Assembly: GCA_944366945.1 (NCBI GenBank)
Contig: CALVWJ010000005.1
Location: 1-64,000, forward strand
Origin: an uncultured Clostridia bacterium
GTDB taxonomy: Bacteria > Bacillota > Clostridia > Christensenellales > CAG-138
Reading direction: 5' to 3'
DNA length: 64,000 nt
Below, one piece after another: positions 55,726 through 64,000 of this stretch. The notes beneath the pieces are model-generated. The model did not search any database and was not told the origin of the DNA. It was given only the letters and a program-made list of their open reading frames with translations. How positions within the stretch are numbered: position 1 is the first letter of the stretch; the number at the start of each line of letters is the position of its first letter. Both the position numbers and the translations under genes were made by a program.

Positions 55726-57978
55726 TTATTTCCCGTGGTTGGCCGCGTAATAGTTCATGAGGCAGCCATCGAGGAGAATCTGCTTTTCATCTGCCGTGAG
55801 GCCCTTAATGTAGAGGGTAATATCCTCTACCGTACCGCTCTTGCGGATGACCTTTGCAGGGATTTCCTCCGTTCCATTTTCCACCGCCTTGCGGATTCCG
55901 GGCACAAACACCATGTCGCCATCCTCATAATCGAACTTGGTGCCTTCTGCAAGCGTGAAGGGCAGGATACCCCAGTTGATGCAGTTGCTGCGATAACGCT
56001 TGGTAGCATATTCATAGCAGAAGTTGGCATAGCCGCCGAGCACCTTCTGGCAGGAAGCGGCCTGCTCGCGCGCAGAGCCATCGCCCGGCTTGTTGGCAAA
56101 GATGGCCGAGCCGGTGCTGGTGGTCTTGATGAGCGTTTCTGCATCGCCGACCTTGGCAAGCGCATCCATGAGCTCTGCGGGTTTTTCGCCCGCGATGCGC
56201 GCGTTTTCGAGCGCCTGGCTCGCCTTGCTGCGGCCCACATATTCCGGCACGCGGCGGGAAAGCGCAAACTCGGAAAGGCGCAGCGGGTTGGATCGGTAGG
56301 AGCTCGTTTCGCCGGAGGGAATGAGTTCATCCGTGGTGGTCACCGGGTCGTTGATTACGGCCGCGAGCTTCACAAGCAGGTTCTCGTTGAGCGCATACAT
56401 CTTCGGCCAATCCGTAATGTTGGGCCCAAGGCGCAGTTCCACGGAAGGATCCGGCTTGCCATAGCCATTATAGACGCGGCGTTCATAGACGGATTGATCG
56501 AAATGGTAATCGATCTCGGGCATATCGTAATCCACGTCCGTCGCAGCAGTGATCACACCGTGGTTGCGCGCAGTTGCCGCGATAGAGCGGGCGTCCATGA
56601 GCGCAACGGTTGCGATCTGGCCTTCGCCGGGCTTAGAGCCTTCCCGGTTGGGGAAGTTGCGCGTGGTGTGGCGGAGGGAAAGTCCATTATTCGCCGGCAC
56701 ATCGCCTGCGCCGAAGCACGGACCGCAGAAGCTGGGCTTGATGATCGCGCCGGCCTCAAGCAGCTCGGCGGAAGCGCCCACGCGCGTAAGCTCCAGGCTT
56801 ACGGGGACGCTCATCGGATACACAGAGAGGCCGAAATAGCCGTCGCCCACGTCGCCGCCCTTCAAGATGGCAGCCGCCTCCATGATGTTATCATAGGTTC
56901 CGCCCGCGCAGCCTGCAATAATACCCTGGTCTGCGAGGATGGAGCCATCCGGCTGCACCTTGCTGACGAGGTCGGTTTTTGCCTTGGGGAACTTCTTCGC
57001 CGCTTCGGCCTCAACCTCAGCCAAAAGCTCTTTGGCATTCTTCTGGAACTCATGGATGGTATATGCCTTAGAGGGATGGAACGGCAGCGCAATCATGGAC
57101 TCCATCTTATCGAGGGCGATGTGGATCATGCTGTCATAATAAGCCACCTTGCCGGGCTTGAGTTCCTTGAACGCTTCGGGCCGGCCATATACGTCATAAT
57201 AATGTTTAACCTGCTCATCCGTTTCCCAGATGGAGGAGAGGCAGGTGGTTTCGGTGGTCATAACGTCGATGCCGTTGCGGAATTCCACGGGCAGGTTCGC
57301 AACGCCGGGGCCTACGAACTCAAGCACTTTATTCTTTACGAAGCCGCTTTCAAACGTTGCCGCAACAAGCGCAAGCGCAACGTCATGCGGGCCGATGCCC
57401 TTCTTCGGTGCGCCAGTGAGGTACACAAGCACAACTTCGGGCGCGGGTACATCGTAAGTGTTTTTAAGGAGCTGCTTTACAAGCTCGGGGCCGCCTTCGC
57501 CAACGCCCATGGTGCCAAGCGCGCCATAGCGGGTATGGCTATCGGAGCCGAGGATCATGCTGCCGCAGGCTGCAAGCGCCTCGCGGGCGTAGCTGTGGAT
57601 GACGCTCTGGTTCGCCGGCACATAGATGCCGCCGTATTTTTTCGCTGCAGAAAGGCCGAACACGTGGTCATCCTCGTTGATGGTGCCGCCAACGGCGCAA
57701 AGGCTGTTGTGGCAGTTGGTCATGGCATAGGGCAGAGGGAATTCCTTGAGCCCGCTTGCGCGCGCAGTCTGGATGATGCCCACATAGGTGATGTCGTGCG
57801 AAACGAGGCAATCGAACTTGATGCGCATCTTCTTGGGATCATCGGATACATCGTGCGCGCGGAGGATGGAATACGCGATGGTGTTTTCGCGCGCCGCATC
57901 GGGGCTCGCGCTCATCGGCGCGCCTTCCTGCGGCTTGCCGTCCACGAGGTATACGCCGTGGGAGGTCAACTCGATCAT
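55726..57978 (-). CDS. Aconitase-superfamily hydratase (YbhJ-like)
   Basis: A 750-residue protein, close to YbhJ length, with aconitase domains in order. GSDSHTRYGALG lies near residue 144. Iron-sulfur ligands are GCAGGTYDN near 372 and PSFCGPCFGAGD near 425. RNFPNREG follows near 450. The C-terminal swivel domain ends near 740 (GSAIFANKPGDGSAREQ, then YRSNCINWGILPF). It is expected to hydrate or dehydrate a tricarboxylate-like acid; it is not the standard aconitase of the TCA cycle by family text. AAGGAG precedes the ATG. Monocistronic with its own promoter. Confidence 0.85.
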   Translation of the reverse strand: MIELTSHGVYLVDGKPQEGAPMSASPDAARENTIAYSILRAHDVSDDPKKMRIKFDCLVSHDITYVGIIQTARASGLKEFPLPYAMTNCHNSLCAVGGTINEDDHVFGLSAAKKYGGIYVPANQSVIHSYAREALAACGSMILGSDSHTRYGALGTMGVGEGGPELVKQLLKNTYDVPAPEVVLVYLTGAPKKGIGPHDVALALVAATFESGFVKNKVLEFVGPGVANLPVEFRNGIDVMTTETTCLSSIWETDEQVKHYYDVYGRPEAFKELKPGKVAYYDSMIHIALDKMESMIALPFHPSKAYTIHEFQKNAKELLAEVEAEAAKKFPKAKTDLVSKVQPDGSILADQGIIAGCAGGTYDNIMEAAAILKGGDVGDGYFGLSVYPMSVPVSLELTRVGASAELLEAGAIIKPSFCGPCFGAGDVPANNGLSLRHTTRNFPNREGSKPGEGQIATVALMDARSIAATARNHGVITAATDVDYDMPEIDYHFDQSVYERRVYNGYGKPDPSVELRLGPNITDWPKMYALNENLLVKLAAVINDPVTTTDELIPSGETSSYRSNPLRLSEFALSRRVPEYVGRSKASQALENARIAGEKPAELMDALAKVGDAETLIKTTSTGSAIFANKPGDGSAREQAASCQKVLGGYANFCYEYATKRYRSNCINWGILPFTLAEGTKFDYEDGDMVFVPGIRKAVENGTEEIPAKVIRKSGTVEDITLYIKGLTADEKQILLDGCLMNYYAANHGK

Positions 57979-58053
57979 GGTTTTCTGCTCCTTCTGAAGT
58001 AATTTGGTTTTGTGGTGTTGTATATAAGGGAAGCGCCGCTTCGCGGCAATTTC

Positions 58054-58082
58054 ATCTTATCGCAAGGAAATTCGGATTGCAA
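58054..58082 (-). promoter_or_regulatory. Promoter of the hydratase gene
   Basis: On the minus strand TTGCAA (58082-58077) and TAAGAT (58059-58054) with 17 bases between. The leader would be about 70 bases. Confidence 0.7.
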
Positions 58083-58167
58083 GGGATGCGCCTAAGATAT
58101 ACTTGTATACATTTGCAGCGCTCGCCGCGGGAAGCAAATATTCACGAATTGCGCTCGCCACGCGCGG

Positions 58168-58196
58168 TTGTTCGCCCGCGTATTGCGTGTTATAAT
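58168..58196 (+). promoter_or_regulatory. Promoter with extended -10 for the glycosyltransferase-like gene
   Basis: TTGTTC at 58168-58173 and TGTTATAAT ending at 58196, 17 bases between hexamers. The predicted start near 58203 is only 3 bases before the ATG at 58206, with no ribosome site between. Confidence 0.7.
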
Positions 58197-58205
58197 GGGT
58201 TTGTT

Positions 58206-59597
58206 ATGAACTGGTGGAAAGAAAACAAGCTTCAAAGGCGGCTTTACGTCTGCATTGCGCTGCTGTTTGCAGCGGCGTTTGCCTATTATGCCATTGCGCG
58301 CGCGGATACGCTTGCGGGCCTTTTTGCCGCGGCGCTCTCCTGCCTGCTGTTCGCGCTCTGCACGCTGCGCACGCTGGATGTTGCGCTCTCATCCTTCACG
58401 GCAGAGCCGCTCCCTTCGCCGGATGCGCGGCTTGGGCGGCGCAGCTCAAGGCGCGATAAGCGCCATCCCTGGGCGCGCATTATCCTGTTTATGCTTATCA
58501 CGCGCCTCTTCCTCTTTGCGCTTGCCTATGCCCTGCGCGCTACAGGCGGCGTTTACGAAGGCGGCATCTGGGATACGTTGCAGGCCTGCTGGCTCAAGAG
58601 CGATTCCCCCAGCTACCTTGGTATCGCGGAAAACTGGTATGTAACGGAAGGGGATCCGCGCTTTCACATCGTCTTCTTCCCGTTTTACCCCATCTGCATC
58701 GCCGTATGCAACTGCATCACGGGCAATTCCTTCGTTTCCGCAATGCTCGTTTCCTCGCTTTGCGCCATTGCCTCTGCGATTTTTATCTACGAGATCGCCG
58801 CGCTTGATTATCCGCGGGAAACCGCCTTGCGGGCCATCAAATTCCTTTTTTTGACACCGGCGGCGTTCTTCTTTGCCGCGCCAATGACCGAGAGCCTGTT
58901 CCTTCTCTGCTCGCTTGCGTGTGTATATCTGGTGCGCAAGGGGCATTTCCTCTGGGGCTGCCTTTTGGGCGCGCTCGCTTCCTTTACGCGTTCGCTCGGC
59001 GTAATCCTGCTCGCGTTCGTGTTTGTGGAATGGCTTTATGCGTTCCTGCGCGCCAAGCGCATCGAAACGTTTGGGGAGACCCGCAAAGCGTTCATCTGGA
59101 AAGGGCTGTGCATGCTGCTCATCCCGCTGGGCCTTGCGGGATACATTTTCATCAATTACGCCGTCACAGGCGACCCGTTCAAGTTCATGCAATATCAGAA
59201 GGAGCACTGGAGCCAGGGATTTGGACTGTTCTTTGAAACTGCCGCCTATCAGACGGAATACGCGCTTTCCGCTGCCGCAGAAGGGAACCTGCGTCAGCTC
59301 TTTGGACTTTGGCTTCCCAACCTCATCTATTCCTTCGGCGCACTCGGCCTCATCGCAGCCGCAGCGAAGCGGCTTCGGCCTTCCTACTTGGTTTATTTCC
59401 TCGCCTATTTTGCCGTTGCAATCGGCGCAACGTGGCTCTTGAGCGCACCGCGTTACCTTGCGGCTTGTTTCCCGCTCGCTCTTGCGCTTGCAGCCTGCGC
59501 GGATACGCGCAGAAAGGATGCGATTGCAACCGCGGTTTCTCTCGCAGGACTTGTTGCATACCTGTCCATGTATGTAAACGGCTATCCAGTATATTAA
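58206..59597 (+). CDS. PIG-V-like mannosyltransferase-family membrane protein
   Basis: A 463-residue multi-pass membrane protein with about ten helices. The luminal-type loop DSPSYLGIAENWYVTEGDPR near residues 140-160 and the following FHIVFFPFYPICIAV match the GPI mannosyltransferase/PIG-V (PF04188) pattern, and AAPMTESLFLLCSLA near 225 is another family segment. It would use a polyprenyl-phosphate sugar for cell-envelope glycosylation. The exact sugar is unknown. The ATG at 58206 is taken because the membrane region starts there; no Shine-Dalgarno is present and the promoter lies directly upstream. Confidence 0.75.
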   Translation: MNWWKENKLQRRLYVCIALLFAAAFAYYAIARADTLAGLFAAALSCLLFALCTLRTLDVALSSFTAEPLPSPDARLGRRSSRRDKRHPWARIILFMLITRLFLFALAYALRATGGVYEGGIWDTLQACWLKSDSPSYLGIAENWYVTEGDPRFHIVFFPFYPICIAVCNCITGNSFVSAMLVSSLCAIASAIFIYEIAALDYPRETALRAIKFLFLTPAAFFFAAPMTESLFLLCSLACVYLVRKGHFLWGCLLGALASFTRSLGVILLAFVFVEWLYAFLRAKRIETFGETRKAFIWKGLCMLLIPLGLAGYIFINYAVTGDPFKFMQYQKEHWSQGFGLFFETAAYQTEYALSAAAEGNLRQLFGLWLPNLIYSFGALGLIAAAAKRLRPSYLVYFLAYFAVAIGATWLLSAPRYLAACFPLALALAACADTRRKDAIATAVSLAGLVAYLSMYVNGYPVY

Positions 59598-59616
59598 TCT
59601 TAACGATCCAGCAAAC

Positions 59617-59650
59617 GCCGCATGCGCAGGGAAATCCTGCGCGCGGTTTT
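59617..59650 (+). terminator. Terminator after the glycosyltransferase-like gene
   Basis: CCGCATGCGCAGG faces CCTGCGCGCGG (small bulge) over loop GAAAT, followed by TTTT. It lies 20 bases after the stop and before the cysteine hydrolase gene. Confidence 0.75.
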
Positions 59651-59676
59651 ATCACTTGATTTTTAGGGAGGCACTC

Positions 59677-60210
59677 ATGAAACAGGCAAAACGCATCGTC
59701 GTCGTCATCGATATGCAAAACGATTTTATTTCGGGTGCGCTGGGCACGCCCGAGGCAAAGGCAATCGTTCCCGCTGTAGTTGCACGCATGCAAGCGGAGC
59801 AGGAGGCAGGATCTCTGCTTGTTTTTACGCGGGATACACATGGCCCCGATTATCTTACAACGCTTGAGGGCAAGCTGCTACCCGCGCCGCATTGCGAAAA
59901 GGGAACCGAAGGCTGGGAGCTTGCGCGCGAAATCGCGCCGTTTGCACAAAATGCGATCCTCGTTGACAAGCCCACGTTCGGCAGCGTCGCTTTGCCCGCC
60001 CTTTTGCGCCCGCATGTTGGGCCGGATACGGAGTTTTTGATTTTCGGCCTTTGCACGGATGTATGCGTGGCATCCAACGCGCTCCTCTTGCGTGCGCATT
60101 TCCCCAATCACCGCATTTTCGTGGCCCCGGATTGCTGCGCAGGTATTACGCCGCAAAGCCATGAGGCCGCCCTTACCACCATGGCCATGTGCCAAATCCA
60201 ACAAGCTTAA
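59677..60210 (+). CDS. Isochorismatase-family cysteine hydrolase
   Basis: A 177-residue enzyme of the nicotinamidase/isochorismatase fold. The triad D12 (VVVIDMQNDF), K98 (VDKPTFGS) and C130 (GLCTDVCV) is intact. The length and GLCTDVCV text suggest an amidase such as nicotinamidase; the substrate is not settled. GGGAGG lies 6 bases before the ATG at 59677. It leads a three-gene unit with a nucleotidyltransferase and a GNAT. Confidence 0.88.
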   Translation: MKQAKRIVVVIDMQNDFISGALGTPEAKAIVPAVVARMQAEQEAGSLLVFTRDTHGPDYLTTLEGKLLPAPHCEKGTEGWELAREIAPFAQNAILVDKPTFGSVALPALLRPHVGPDTEFLIFGLCTDVCVASNALLLRAHFPNHRIFVAPDCCAGITPQSHEAALTTMAMCQIQQA

Positions 60211-60224
60211 GGCAGGAGGCGCTT

Positions 60225-61139
60225 ATGCAAAAGCCCGTATTGACCATCCTTGCTGCCGGCATGGGGAGCCGCTATGGCGGCGGCATCAAGCAAATGGATC
60301 CCGTTGACGCAGAAGGCTGCTTTATCATCGACTATTCGGTCTATGATGCGATGCGCGCCGGGTTTGAAGAGGTTATATTCATCATTAAGGAAGCCATTGC
60401 GCATGATTTTGAAGCCACCATCGGCGCGCGCGTGGCGCCGCACATGCAGGTGCGCTACGCCTATCAAGAGCTTAGCAAGCTTCCTTCCGGCATCGCAGTA
60501 CCAGAGGGGCGCGTAAAGCCCCTCGGTACCACGCACGCGTTGCTCTGCGCAGAGGAAGCCATTGCCGGGCGTCCGTTTGCCGTCATCAACGCGGATGACT
60601 ACTATGGCCCCGAAGCCTTCCGGCTTCTTTACTCCTTTCTTTCCGACCCCGCGCAGGCGGATGCGCACCTCGCCGTAGGCTACCGCCTTGCAAATACGCT
60701 CACCGACCACGGCAGCGTCAACCGCGGGGAGTGCGTGGTAGAAAACGGCTTGCTTACCAGCATCAGCGAGCGCCTTGGCATTACAAAAGCGCCCGGCGGC
60801 GCCCAATACCAGGACGCTGCCGGAAACGCCGTGTTCCTGCCGGCAGACACCACGGTTTCCATGAATTGCTGGGGCTTTCGCCCGGAACTGTTCCCGTTCC
60901 TGCGCGCCCGCTTCGAGGCGAACCTCGCCGCCGGGCTCGCCGCAAACCCGCTCAAATATGAAGACTTGCTTCCGGATGCGGTCTACGCGGCCATCCGGAG
61001 CGGCAACGCGCGCGTGCGGGTGCTGCCCACGCATGAAAGCTGGTTTGGCGTAACCTACCATGAAGATAAGCCTTTGGTGATGGAAAAGCTCCGCGCGCTC
61101 AAGGCGCAGGGCGTTTACCGCGAAAGGCTCTGGAGCTGA
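60225..61139 (+). CDS. Sugar-phosphate nucleotidyltransferase-like protein
   Basis: A 304-residue protein of the NTP-transferase fold. The opening LTILAAGMGSRYGGGIKQMDP carries the G-x-G-x-R nucleotide loop near residue 12. INADDYYGPEAF near 124 supplies the metal-binding Asp pair. It could activate a sugar phosphate or another phosphorylated head group, as LicC-like enzymes do. GGAGG lies before the ATG, 14 bases after the cysteine hydrolase. The following GNAT begins 2 bases after its stop, so translation is probably coupled. Confidence 0.82.
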   Translation: MQKPVLTILAAGMGSRYGGGIKQMDPVDAEGCFIIDYSVYDAMRAGFEEVIFIIKEAIAHDFEATIGARVAPHMQVRYAYQELSKLPSGIAVPEGRVKPLGTTHALLCAEEAIAGRPFAVINADDYYGPEAFRLLYSFLSDPAQADAHLAVGYRLANTLTDHGSVNRGECVVENGLLTSISERLGITKAPGGAQYQDAAGNAVFLPADTTVSMNCWGFRPELFPFLRARFEANLAAGLAANPLKYEDLLPDAVYAAIRSGNARVRVLPTHESWFGVTYHEDKPLVMEKLRALKAQGVYRERLWS

Positions 61140-61141
61140 GC

Positions 61142-61696
61142 ATGCGCGTTCGCCCTTATGAACCCCGGGATCGCGCGCGCCTAAGGGAGATCTGCCTGGC
61201 TACGGCAACGCCGCGCGTCTATGAGGATGCGGCGCTTCGGGAATGGATCCTCCTCATGTACAACGATTATTATACAGCGTGCGAACCCAAGACCTGTTTT
61301 GTCGCTGTAAACGATGCGGATGAAGCCGTGGGCTATGTGATTTGTGCGCCCGCATATTGGCGGTACCGCCTGCGCTTTCTGCCCTATCTTCTCCGCGTCT
61401 CACGCTGTTCGCGCAACGCAGCGCGTAACTGGTTGTTCCACCAGGTGGAAGGCAGCTTTGCGCGCTCATACCCCGCGCACCTGCACATCGACCTTTTCCC
61501 GGAATACCAGCGGCTCGGCCTGGGACATCAGCTCATGGATGCGCTGTTTACCGCCCTCCGGGCGCGCCATGTGCGCGGCGTAATGCTTGGCTGCGGGAAG
61601 AACAACGAAAAAGGGAATGCATTCTATCAAAAGTATGGGTTCACGCGCCTTGGCGAAATGCGCGGCGCCGTGCTTTGGGGATTCAAGCTTGCATGA
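61142..61696 (+). CDS. GNAT acetyltransferase
   Basis: A 184-residue N-acetyltransferase. The acetyl-CoA loop is LFPEYQRLGLGHQLMDALFT near residues 118-137, and the C-terminal YQKYGFTRLGEMRGAVLW completes the fold. The N-terminal RVRPYEPRDRARLREICLAT opens it. The acceptor is unknown. Adjacent to a nucleotidyltransferase, so a modified sugar or head group is one guess. A strong terminator follows about 160 bases downstream. Confidence 0.85.
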   Translation: MRVRPYEPRDRARLREICLATATPRVYEDAALREWILLMYNDYYTACEPKTCFVAVNDADEAVGYVICAPAYWRYRLRFLPYLLRVSRCSRNAARNWLFHQVEGSFARSYPAHLHIDLFPEYQRLGLGHQLMDALFTALRARHVRGVMLGCGKNNEKGNAFYQKYGFTRLGEMRGAVLWGFKLA

Positions 61697-62310
61697 AGTT
61701 GCATGAAGGCATGTGTTGCCTGCTTGCTGTTTTAAGGCGCCCCGCCGCGTCTGCGCAATTTGGCTCGTTCCAAACGAGAAGCCCCAGGGAAGCGGTGCCC
61801 AGGAAACCCGCGCCATGCAGGGAGCATATTCGGGCGGTATATTGCCGTCGCTGGGAGGCATACCACGGCAGGTATGCCTCTTTTTTTGTCTCTGCCCGCT
61901 TCATGGGCGCAGCTCAAGTTCGGCTCCATTTGCTCTGACGCAAGGCAATCGGCCCCAAGCAGGATAGAGGCTGCCAACACAGCGCCGGGGCGAATGGAGC
62001 CGGACTTGGCCGTTGCGTTTCTATGGTACCGCCCCTTTCGGCAACACTTTTTGGATTGCCGAAAAAACTTGGATTTGAAGCCGCAGTTGCGGGGCACTTC
62101 TATCGCCTTTAAAAAATCCCCATGCGGCAAATTCTCCTTGGCATGGCATTCTACGATGGGATCATGCGAATCTCCAATGCCTGCTCATGTTTTGCAAGCC
62201 TTCCATGGGTGAGCCCTGCCAGAACGCATATCTGCAAAAGCTTTTTCTTCCACGCAAATCCCGGCGCTTTTTAGGCTTTTTCTCCAATTGCAAAATCTTT
62301 TTTAGGGCTC
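61697..62310. other. Gene-free stretch holding the operon terminator
   Basis: No gene is supported. The terminator at 61855-61887 is the one clear element. Short open frames on both strands lack ribosome sites. The 420 bases between the terminator and the next promoter show nothing recognisable. Confidence 0.45.
61855..61887 (+). terminator. Intrinsic terminator of the hydrolase/nucleotidyltransferase/GNAT operon
   Basis: GAGGCATACC pairs perfectly with GGTATGCCTC over a 6-base loop, followed by TTTTTTT. Confidence 0.88.
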
Positions 62311-62339
62311 TTTACTTTTTATTTGTTCTAGGATATGAT
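62311..62339 (+). promoter_or_regulatory. Promoter of the flavoprotein gene
   Basis: TTTACT at 62311-62316 and TATGAT at 62334-62339 with 17 bases between. The leader would be about 38 bases with GGAGG before the ATG. Confidence 0.7.
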
Positions 62340-62383
62340 AGTTCGGGTCTGGATGGGTCAGTCTAAGGCAGGAGGAAAAAGCC

Positions 62384-63805
62384 ATGAACCAATTCTATGA
62401 TACGATCATCGTCGGTGCAGGCCCGGCGGGCATTTTCACCGCGCTTGAGTTGATGAAGCACGATGCAAGCAAAAAAGTCCTGCTGATGGACAGCGGCCGG
62501 GCTATTTCCGAGCGTAAATGCCCCGCGCGCATCACGGGTAAATGCGTGGGGTGCACGCCCTGCGCCATCATGAGCGGCTGGGCGGGCGCAGGCGCATTTT
62601 CGGATGGAAAGCTTTCCCTCTCCCACGAGGTGGGCGGCAACATCACAAAATACATTCCCGAAGCGGAGGCACAGGCGCTCATTGACTATGCGGATTCCGT
62701 TTATGTGGGTTTTGGCGCGCCGGATGCGGTGCATGGCCGCGGAGACCCCAAGGTTGCGGAGATCGCCTATGAAGCAAGCCGCCATAACATTCACCTGGTG
62801 CGCTGCCCCGTGCGCCATATGGGCACGGAGTATTCAGCCATCGTGCTCGAAAACATGTATAAATGGCTGATGGAGCATGAAACCTTCACCTTCATGGGCG
62901 GCACCACGGCAGAGCATGTGATCCTGGAGGATGGGCGCGCAGCCGGCGTGCATTACCGTTCCGGCGCGGAAGAAGGCGACCTTTTCGGGGAACACATCGT
63001 CATTGCTCCGGGCCGCGGCGGCGCGCAGTGGCTGCAAAATGAGGGCAAACGCCTGGGCCTTTCGCTTTCCAACAACGAGGTGGACATCGGCGTGCGCGTG
63101 GAGGTCCCCAATTCCATCATGGACCATCTCACGCAGCACCTTTATGAGGCAAAGCTCGTTTATTATGCGGACACGTTTGAAAACAAGGTGCGCACGTTCT
63201 GCATGAACCCGGGCGGCATCGTGAGCGAGGAGCACTATGAAGGCGGCATCGCCGTGGTAAACGGCCACAGCTACCACGACGCGAACCTCCGCACGGAAAA
63301 CACGAATTTTGCCGTGCTGGTAAGCACGCATTTCACCAAGCCCTTCGATGAGCCGATCAAGTACGGCAACTATATTGCACAGCTTGGCAACATGCTCACC
63401 GGCGGCGGTGTGATGGTGCAGCGCCTGGGCGACCTTCTGCTCGGCCGCCGCACGGATGCTTCCCGCCTTGCAAAATCCACCACGCGTCCAACGCTTACGA
63501 CCGCCGTGCCGGGCGACCTTTCCTTTGTTCTGCCGCACCGGCACCTCACGAGCGTGATCGAAGCCCTGCGCGCCTTCGATAAGCTCGCCCCGGGCCTCTA
63601 CTCCCGCAACACGCTTCTTTACGGCGTGGAAGTGAAATTCTACTCCTGCAAGCTCGAGGTAGACAACCGCTTCCGCACCGCCGTGCCGGGCCTCTATGCG
63701 ATTGGCGATGGCGCCGGCATCACGCGCGGGCTGATGCAGGCAAGCGTCACAGGCGTGATCGTTGCGAGGGACATTCTTGGCAACGGAGACGGCAAATCGG
63801 CTTAA
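62384..63805 (+). CDS. FAD-dependent dehydrogenase, COG2509-like
   Basis: A 473-residue flavoprotein. The N-terminal dinucleotide motif is TIIVGAGPAGIFTALEL. A cysteine-rich segment CPARITGKCVGCTPC near residues 46-60 precedes GWAGAGAFSDGKLSLS, typical of COG2509 dehydrogenases of unknown substrate. The second FAD signature GLYAIGDGAGITRGLMQAS lies near 440-458. GGAGG precedes the ATG. It is monocistronic with its own promoter. Redox role is certain at family level; substrate and partner are unknown. Confidence 0.85.
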   Translation: MNQFYDTIIVGAGPAGIFTALELMKHDASKKVLLMDSGRAISERKCPARITGKCVGCTPCAIMSGWAGAGAFSDGKLSLSHEVGGNITKYIPEAEAQALIDYADSVYVGFGAPDAVHGRGDPKVAEIAYEASRHNIHLVRCPVRHMGTEYSAIVLENMYKWLMEHETFTFMGGTTAEHVILEDGRAAGVHYRSGAEEGDLFGEHIVIAPGRGGAQWLQNEGKRLGLSLSNNEVDIGVRVEVPNSIMDHLTQHLYEAKLVYYADTFENKVRTFCMNPGGIVSEEHYEGGIAVVNGHSYHDANLRTENTNFAVLVSTHFTKPFDEPIKYGNYIAQLGNMLTGGGVMVQRLGDLLLGRRTDASRLAKSTTRPTLTTAVPGDLSFVLPHRHLTSVIEALRAFDKLAPGLYSRNTLLYGVEVKFYSCKLEVDNRFRTAVPGLYAIGDGAGITRGLMQASVTGVIVARDILGNGDGKSA

Positions 63806-64000
63806 AGTGTGTGCGCATAAAGCCCTTTGGAGAACGTGATGCAAGGCTTCTTCTCGCGTTGAAAGCCTGCTTTTGCACACCGGATGCAGGCTGAGCTAGA
63901 CGTTGGGAAGCCTGCCTGGGCTTTGGCCTTTCCAATTCCATAGCTTTACAGTCGGCCACAAGCAGCTTTTGAAGAAGTGGCCTTGCACCAAAGGCGCAGT
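63806..64000. other. Window end, nothing recognised
   Basis: The last 195 bases hold no supported gene, hairpin with U-run or promoter. A short minus-strand frame (63747-63959) overlaps the flavoprotein gene and lacks a ribosome site. Confidence 0.4.

Noticed and set aside
55471..58002. 843-residue open frame on the plus strand
   Set aside because: It is antisense to the aconitase-family hydratase, whose motifs and ribosome site are clear. The plus frame has no family resemblance. Such long shadows are expected from the G+C-rich third codon positions.

Overview
The window looks like chromosome from a spore-forming, fairly G+C-rich member of the Clostridia (Firmicutes), probably an anaerobic gut-type lineage; this is inferred from gene content, not from a marker-gene search. 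The evidence is spoIIR, sleB and ypeB, two T-box leaders, a Firmicutes-type L10 leader before rplJ-rplL, a type III glutamine synthetase, the MEP-pathway gene ispE, a CdaR/PucR-type regulator, a BlaI/M56 pair and class B sortase chemistry. No phage, insertion sequence, CRISPR array, tRNA or rRNA gene was found.

Layout. 1-3.5 kb: the 3' end of a repeat-rich cell-wall protein, a PP2C-like phosphatase, a CdaR-type regulator, a duplicated palindromic site and a small DUF3899-like membrane protein. 3.7-9.7 kb: a five-gene peptide/nickel-family ABC importer. 10.3-22.8 kb: a promoter and T-box leader (likely leucine codon CTC) ahead of ilvB-ilvN-ilvC-ilvD-leuA-leuC-leuD-leuB-DUF815 ATPase-ilvA, close to the whole branched-chain amino acid pathway in one unit. 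22.9-26.1 kb: a small Cys-rich protein, a CarD-like regulator and glutamine synthetase III. 26.3-30.8 kb (minus strand): a DUF2974 lipase-like protein, asnB under an asparagine T-box, an RluA pseudouridine synthase and a small unknown protein, facing an XRE regulator across an array of palindromes. 32.2-36.7 kb (minus): rplL, rplJ and the L10 leader, an XRE-membrane fusion, and an unusual lipoprotein joining RCC1-like repeats, a dockerin-like loop and a class B sortase. 37.1-44.5 kb: a BlaI/M56 sensor pair, then two membrane subunits, an ATPase and a CARDB-like surface protein. 45.6-49.8 kb (minus): an MBL-fold hydrolase, a DALR-like protein, and ypeB, sleB and spoIIR. 49.9-54.8 kb: ispE, murC, a LysE-type exporter, an AAA ATPase and a kinase-fold protein. 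54.9-63.8 kb: a GNAT, an aconitase-family hydratase, a PIG-V-like glycosyltransferase, a cysteine hydrolase/nucleotidyltransferase/GNAT operon and a COG2509-like flavoprotein.

The amino-acid nitrogen genes form a functional theme: BCAA synthesis, glutamine synthetase and asparagine synthetase lie within 20 kb, and two of these three units carry tRNA-sensing leaders. The items most worth a second look are the RCC1-dockerin-sortase lipoprotein, the asnB T-box whose terminal helix covers the Shine-Dalgarno and ends in a U-run touching the start codon, the DUF815 ATPase inside the BCAA operon, the palindrome array at the XRE gene, the 33-bp tandem palindromic duplication near the CdaR gene, and promoters placed so close to two start codons that leaderless mRNAs are predicted.

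Gene-free stretches longer than 300 bases are listed as features. Several contain only isolated hairpins, or copies of a short interspersed repeat.
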